Source: Rattus norvegicus (taxonomy: Eukaryota; Chordata; Mammalia; Rodentia; Muridae). Taken from it: 64,000 nucleotides of DNA. The DNA is taken from NCBI RefSeq assembly GCF_036323735.1, contig NC_086033.1, forward strand, positions 4,681,326 to 4,745,325. Reading direction: 5' to 3'. The first letter of the stretch is position 1. Each line of letters starts with the position of its first letter. Positions 58,719 to 64,000 of the stretch are shown here, in pieces. The notes beneath the pieces were generated by a model. It ran no database searches. It was not told the origin of the DNA and was given only the letters and a program-made list of their open reading frames with translations. The position numbers and the translations under genes are program-made.

Positions 58719-58895
58719 TAGGGGCTGGAGAGATGGCTCATCATTTGAGAATTTGTTTCTCAAAAGGCCTGCAGGGCACCTAACAATCCTCTGTCACTTA
58801 AGTTCCAGGTGAAACCCAATGACCTCTTCTGGCCTTTGGGGAACAGCATGCACAGACCTACAGAAGGCAAAACACTCATAAATGTAAAATAAATC
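58719..58895 (+). mobile_element. B3/B2-type SINE, copy B
   Basis: Counterpart of 19888-20065. Confidence 0.85.
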
Positions 58896-59617
58896 AACAA
58901 CAACAACAAACAAAAACAAAAGCACCCAAAGGAGGGAAAACCAAAGGAGAAAACTCAAGGGCACCTTTGCCTGGATATTTTGTCCAGCTTTTAAAGAAAT
59001 CTAGAAACTGAATTGTAAACTATGTGGTCTGCTTGAGTTGAAATCCCAAATGGAACATAGTACATTGTCAAGAACAAAAGTCATCATCCTAATCAAGAAC
59101 AAGAAAACAACCAACCATAAAAACCCTATCCCCTGAAAGGTCTTGCAATTTATTATCTCTTCTGTGCAGTTATAATTGATATCATGTTTGAAGGAAACCA
59201 AAAGCAAGCAATTCTGTTTCATGACTGCTTCTATACTCCCTATAATATTGTTTTATTTCCTGGGAGATACCTCAGAACACCTGATGAATATTCCATTAAT
59301 ATGTTCAACACTCTCATCCACAAAAGAGTATATTTTAGCGGTCGCTAAATATTTGATAAGGATACAGCATTGATAATTTTTTCATCATGAAGCTGGTATT
59401 CAGAGTTGGACACACAATCTACACTGAAAGTACAATTGTCTTTGTATCTCAGTCTGACTGGGAAGTAATTATGATGCCCAATCCCTGTGAGAATGCAGAG
59501 ATCCATCCCTGCCTGAGAGCTGTGGGATTTCAGATGGTTACATCACACTTCAATAAAGAAGGTTCTTAAGAGTGACGAGTTCGAGATCACTGTTTGATTC
59601 ACAAGGATACATTCGAT

Positions 59618-59825
59618 TTACTCAAAAGTAACAGGACACAAGGATCCAATATCTGCGGTGTAGATGGTCTTGCTGGCCTCCTCACAGAACCTCTTTCCCA
59701 TTCTCATCTCACAGGATGCTTGCAGTTCAGTCTGCTCCACCAGCAGTTTTCTGTTCTCATTCATCAAAATCCTTACATTCTTCTTCAATTCATTGCATTC
59801 TCTCAGGAGGTGGAAGTTTCTGATG
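59618..59825 (-). CDS. Takusan-like gene (B) exon 4 with stop
   Basis: 208 nt; the in-frame 6-bp insertion lies near 59698-59710. The codon before TAA is GAG, not GAA, which removes the AATAAA that overlaps the stop in copy A and leaves AGTAAA. Confidence 0.72.
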
Positions 59826-60818
59826 CTGAATCAAAAACAAATAATGGTAAATCCCAGGCAGTTTCTGTTTGCCTGCCACTCCTGCAAGTACAATCATCCC
59901 TTCAAGGGCCCCATCCCCAGGCATCTCCAGAATAGAGCCACCGTTTGCATGTTAGCACCAATTAGAGGCAGGTCAAATCCCGATCCGCATTCCACGGGAA
60001 TCAAAGTACTTCAGAAAATCCTGACACTAGAGGGTATATATACATCAAAGCAGAGGAAATGGTGCATATGGGTGCTTATGTGTTCATGGTATTCTAAAGC
60101 CATTGGCAGGTGGAGGGCCAATCCCCTCTGAGGGATGATAGAAGACCCAGCAGCTATACAAATTTTCCATGTGTTTCTCAGGGATCCCAGATCTTTTTTC
60201 AAAGTCATAGCTGGACAGAAGTATTCCCTGCCTAGTGCTGGGGTCTCCTTTCTGTCAGTGACTCACCGGTAGGAATTGTTCTCTTGCATGAGCTCCTTGT
60301 ACTTCTCCATGGCATCACTTATCCAGTTGGTCATCTTATGCATATCCATCGTTCTCATCTCATGTTGGGATTTAAGCATTGGCAATTCAACACTCAGCCT
60401 GTGTTAGAACATGACCCAAGGAACAAATAACTGTCTGAACTCTTGATTTCAGAGTTAGATGAAGTGTAAATAAAAAATAGCCAATAAAAAATTCAAATTC
60501 AAGGAATGGGTGCTAGGGAAGAAAGTGGAAAACTCAAAGACCACAGCAAAAACACAACAGTGAGACTCAAACCATCACTCTCCCATAGAAAATATTTCTC
60601 TGCAAATCAGCACACATTTGTTTTGAAATAAGGGCTCCTTAAAAGGCTGGTGAGATAAGGTCCTACAAAGACCCTCTGTATAGGAGGGGGAATGCCTGAG
60701 AGCTGCATGTTTGGGAATATCAAGTGCCAAGAATTTATTCCCACAGTGACCTTTTCTAGGTCAAAATAAAACATCCTTGGATAGTTAAAAAAAGAAAAGA
60801 AAGTTCAAAGCAGGAAAA

Positions 60819-60849
<31 letters not shown>

Positions 60850-62759
60850 ATGAAATCAGACTGTTCTCTGGACTACCTAAGCCCATTTATATAACACAAA
60901 CTTGCTCCTTCCAATGGTGCTGGTTAAACTAATTATCCTGGGCATTGGACGGCAGAGCCAGGGGACCAAATGTAGGGAGCAGACCTTCAAGATCTGGCCA
61001 GGTAAGCATGAAGGAATTGAACAGTTGTGTAAGAAGTATAAGATGTTTCCTCCAGTCTGTGCCATAGCCTTGGGTCCAGCAGAAAGATGTGATGACATTT
61101 CTCTTGTTTTGAATGCAGAGATTCTCAATCCTTGTTACAAGACTCCCAGAGGCCATAACTACTTTTTACAGGGAAGAGGATTCATAACACCTCCTCCCCT
61201 CAGGAGAGCCCTATGTGCCAGCAAGGTAAACAGAAGGAGCAAAGTGCTCTGTTGATCAATGACGGCCTCCACAGACTTATCACTATCATGACCTGCAAAC
61301 CGTTCATCAAACAAATCCTCAGACCCAATCAAAGGTCCCAGACTCCCTGATCCTGAGCAAAACACACACAAATACTTTCACATCCATCCATACATACCAA
61401 CCCATATACAAACATAATTAGAATGCCAACTTTATCGTGGAGGTGCCATAGAATCAGTGTATAACGACCAAAATCAGAGTAAGAGTGATGACATTCAGGC
61501 ATTTCATTCACACACTTAGATGCAGCAAGTGTGACCAGGTCCTTCCAGCTGTTGAAAAAATCCAATCCAACTCCAAGGAGCTCAGGGTCAAGTACAAGAG
61601 AGGTTGACCCTAAACACACAGCACCGAGCTTCTCTCACAGGCCAGCACCTGCCAAGGCTCCTTAAAGTCCAGGATGAGAGGTGAAACACTTTCTGGATGT
61701 CTCTTGGCTTAGCAGAGAGAGCACAGACAGTCAGTAGGTTACAGGGCATTATGACTACCTGTAGTTCAAACCATCATTGACATAAAGGTCCAGGATTCGA
61801 GAAAGTTCATCCCGCTCAATTTTACACTTCTGGATTTCAAGTTTTAGTTCCTCCAATTTCTTTATACGCTTTTCATGGTTACTGATGAAATTTTCTGATG
61901 ATGCCTTCCGAATAAACCCTGTAGATAGATAAACACAAGTGAATGTACATATTTGATAGCCCATGGGTAGAAAAGACCATTCTGAGTCTCAAAAAGGAGG
62001 TTGAGGAAGAGGAAAGGCTGGAGACTTGTTGAATCCCTGAAAGAGAAGAAACGCTATCCTTAATGTGGACTCTTAAGCTATTTCCCTCTTCCCAACCTCC
62101 ATTGCCATACATAAGCCTCACTCACTATTACATGATCCCTCATACTGAAAGATAGAATCTACCTCAGACATAAAGATTTGGGACATTGTCAGCAGATATC
62201 AGACGTGCAGCAGGTAAATCCTGGAGTTCACAGCACCATCAAACCCTAATCGTGTGTTCAAGCTTAAAGTGTCTGCGACCTCAATTCATGACTAGGGGGT
62301 TCATCCTTCCTTGTTGTTGTCACCACAGACTTAGTAACCTACAGTAATCTAGAGGATGAAGTGCTTCAGCACCCAACCATGAATGGGCACATTGTTATCC
62401 TCATAGGGCTTCCTCCTGGCATTCCTTGGCAGTAGAAATTAAAAAGCTCATAGAAAAGAAACTGCAGGCCTGCCAATTCCTGGCCCTCTGTCAAATTAAT
62501 CATCAGGACTCTTGACTCTTGGTCTGCAATTGACAAATTCCAAGGCTCCTGCTTATAAGGCCGACTCCTGAAAGGCACAGCTCAAACCTACCTCCTGGAG
62601 GAAGTTCCCTGACTCTACCCAGTACTCACTGTGCCTTCCCCAGAATGATTTCATTCTTCCATACTTACAAGACAGGAGGCCAGCTTTCTTCTGCCTCAGT
62701 CTGGTCTCTCCTTGGTCTCCCCTCTCCTTCTGAACTAGCTTGAGCAGCTGATGAAACAT
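59618..62759 (-). CDS. Takusan/SPEER-like gene, four exons, complete (copy B)
   Basis: Exons on the minus strand: 62630-62759, 61759-61918, 60267-60398 and 59618-59825. All splice sites match copy A and the frame is open for 209 codons to TAA. Changes from copy A include MFHQLLKLVQKE in exon 1, FIRK at the exon 2 start, EKYKELMQEN in exon 3, LLREC in exon 4, and two extra residues in exon 4 from a 6-bp insertion. The persistence of an open frame across four exons in both copies, despite several replacements, argues that both were recently functional or are young. The predicted product is a mostly coiled-coil cytoplasmic protein of the DLG5-derived family. Confidence 0.75.
60267..60398 (-). 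CDS. Takusan-like gene (B) exon 3
   Basis: 132 nt, with Ser to Tyr and Ile to Met changes near its end relative to copy A. Confidence 0.75.
60815..60851 (+). repeat. (AAAT)n microsatellite, copy B
   Basis: Shorter than copy A's tract. Confidence 0.92.
61759..61918 (-). CDS. Takusan-like gene (B) exon 2
   Basis: Encodes EELKLEIQKCKIERDELSR; same splice sites as copy A. Confidence 0.78.
62630..62759 (-). CDS. Takusan-like gene (B) exon 1
   Basis: Starts MFHQLLKLVQKERGD; donor GTGAGTAC. Confidence 0.75.
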
Positions 62760-62825
62760 GCCTGTTTGTGAACCCAAAAGGCACTGAGGGAATCCCACAG
62801 GCAGTTGGTGTCACCACAACACTGG

Positions 62826-62833
62826 TGACGTCA
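62826..62833. promoter_or_regulatory. Perfect CRE palindrome upstream of takusan-like gene B
   Basis: TGACGTCA; a second TGATGTCA lies at 62891-62898, which is TTATGTCA in copy A. Confidence 0.55.
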
Positions 62834-62899
62834 CAGAAGATTCTAGTGCTCTCTTAGATACAAGAGATTGTCCAAGGAAGAAATTACTGATGATGTCAC

Positions 62900-64000
62900 T
62901 GGGAAGTTCTATGGCCTCCCTGCTACCCAGCTCTCCCAAAAGCAACCAATTTCTATGGGGCCCTTTTCTGCAGCCTCTCCTGTGACCCAGGGAATATCCT
63001 TTGGCAACTTCTCCTCCAAAGTTAGATATTTCTCTCTGCTTCATCGGATGTCATCAATGCTCTTGATGGGGAGAGTTGGTTACAACCCTGAATTGGATAA
63101 GAGATTTTTGTTAGCACCCAAATCTCTAGGGACCACAAATGAGGACGATTTATATCAATAATAAATCTACACCTGAGACGATGCACATACATACAGTCCA
63201 ATTCCCAAAGTTTCCCTGTTTCCTAGAGGCCAATATATTTCTCCTGTAATTTTAATTTTATAAAACCTGAATAATATTTGCTTATTGTGCATTCCTTGAT
63301 AGCCAGGACTATTTCCACATACACGTCCATGTATTTCACAAAGTCAATGTTAATAATCCTACTTCTTGCAATAAAAACTCCCTTTTCTTCGGAATATAGG
63401 GGATCAACTACAGGGCAAATATAAAATCATAAATTTATGTCCATTCTTTTACATATTAAGTAGGACATCATTCCTTTCTCAAATATAGCCAGACAATTAA
63501 ATTGCTCATCAGTGAGTAAAGGTCAACCTGGACTGCGTGTTCCTACATTGTAGCCCGACAGCCATCACTTGTCCAATATCTGTCTTCCTTAATTTCCAAG
63601 TCCAGGCATGAGGATATTGGGGGTTGCCCCTTGATACTTTATTCCTAACAAACATAAGAATCAGCAGGATGGGCAGGGAGTCGATTGGCCTGAGGTCAGG
63701 TTAAACCTCAATTTTAGTGGGCCCATAAGTTCAGGGGAAAGTCCATTTGGCATTGTCATCTGTGGCTTCTGTGTTCTTATCCTAGGTGTGCTCAATCTGT
63801 GCTATGACACCTCCTAACCTCACAGACATAAGAGTCTAAAACACGTCTGTCTTCTCTGGGAAGGGCTCTGCCTCTGACTCCCACCTGGAGTTGGACAACA
63901 TCGCTATACAAAGCTCAAAACAGAGGAGTGGAGATGATGGATGCTTCAGAAGTTTAGGGTCATTTCTTCCAAATAAGGCACATATTTTTCCAATGTAATT
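62900..64000. other. 5' flank of takusan-like gene B
   Basis: Non-coding counterpart of 24110-25199. Nothing else recognised up to the window end. Confidence 0.5.

Larger units (their letters stand above)
39359..64000 (+). repeat. Segmental duplication, copy B (continues past window)
   Basis: Direct copy of 837-25199. The offset is 38,522 at the start and 38,801 at the end. Most of the change comes from a retrocopy insertion at 51582-51871 that copy A lacks; the rest is small indels such as a 9-bp loss relative to copy A near 16026. Copy B cannot be followed beyond 64000. Confidence 0.96.

Overview
The window is vertebrate nuclear DNA, almost certainly rodent and most likely rat (Rattus). 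It holds short BC1-like ID SINEs on both strands, B1/B2/B3-type SINE pieces, L1 3' ends of rodent type, long CA/TG, AAAT and TATCTA microsatellites, and no compact bacterial-style genes. Most open frames are chance frames in non-coding DNA. All calls come from reading the sequence; no alignment was run.

The main structure is a large direct segmental duplication. Positions 837-25199 reappear in the same orientation at 39359-64000, about 98-99% identical by eye, and copy B runs off the window end. The offset at the start is 38,522 bp, so the simplest reading is a head-to-tail tandem array with a 38.5-kb unit (837-39358, then a second unit from 39359).

The unit carries a minus-strand family of small coiled-coil genes that I assign to the takusan/SPEER/Spetex-2 family, derived from the N-terminal region of DLG5. 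One four-exon gene is complete and open in both copies (20790-23958, 207 codons; 59618-62759, 209 codons), with GT-AG junctions and matching phases throughout. A second member shows exons 1 and 2 at the left edge (366-1401) and continues off-window. Its exon 1 is repeated as an orphan at 39791-39923 because the duplication breakpoint falls in its intron 1. A third, diverged exon 1 lies at 33165-33333. Each exon 1 has a conserved upstream module with CRE-like sites, perfect TGACGTCA only in the complete gene.

Other content of the unit: a retrocopy of Smim14 with its whole reading frame open in both copies; a truncated Rrs1 pseudogene; an unidentified pseudogene-like segment near 13.3-13.7 kb; a gammaretrovirus-like ERV LTR with a tRNA-Gln-type primer binding site; a degraded ERV pol segment on the minus strand; several L1 pieces; and four ID elements. 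Copy B alone has a 290-bp retrocopy insertion (51582-51871) with a 14-bp target-site duplication.

The interval 25.2-39.36 kb is repeat-rich: two L1 3' ends abutting head-to-head, an L1 piece split by a young ID element, old local duplications, another ERV integrase remnant, and a relic of takusan 3' flanking DNA near 36.4-36.7 kb. It probably belongs to the same unit, its second copy lying beyond the window.
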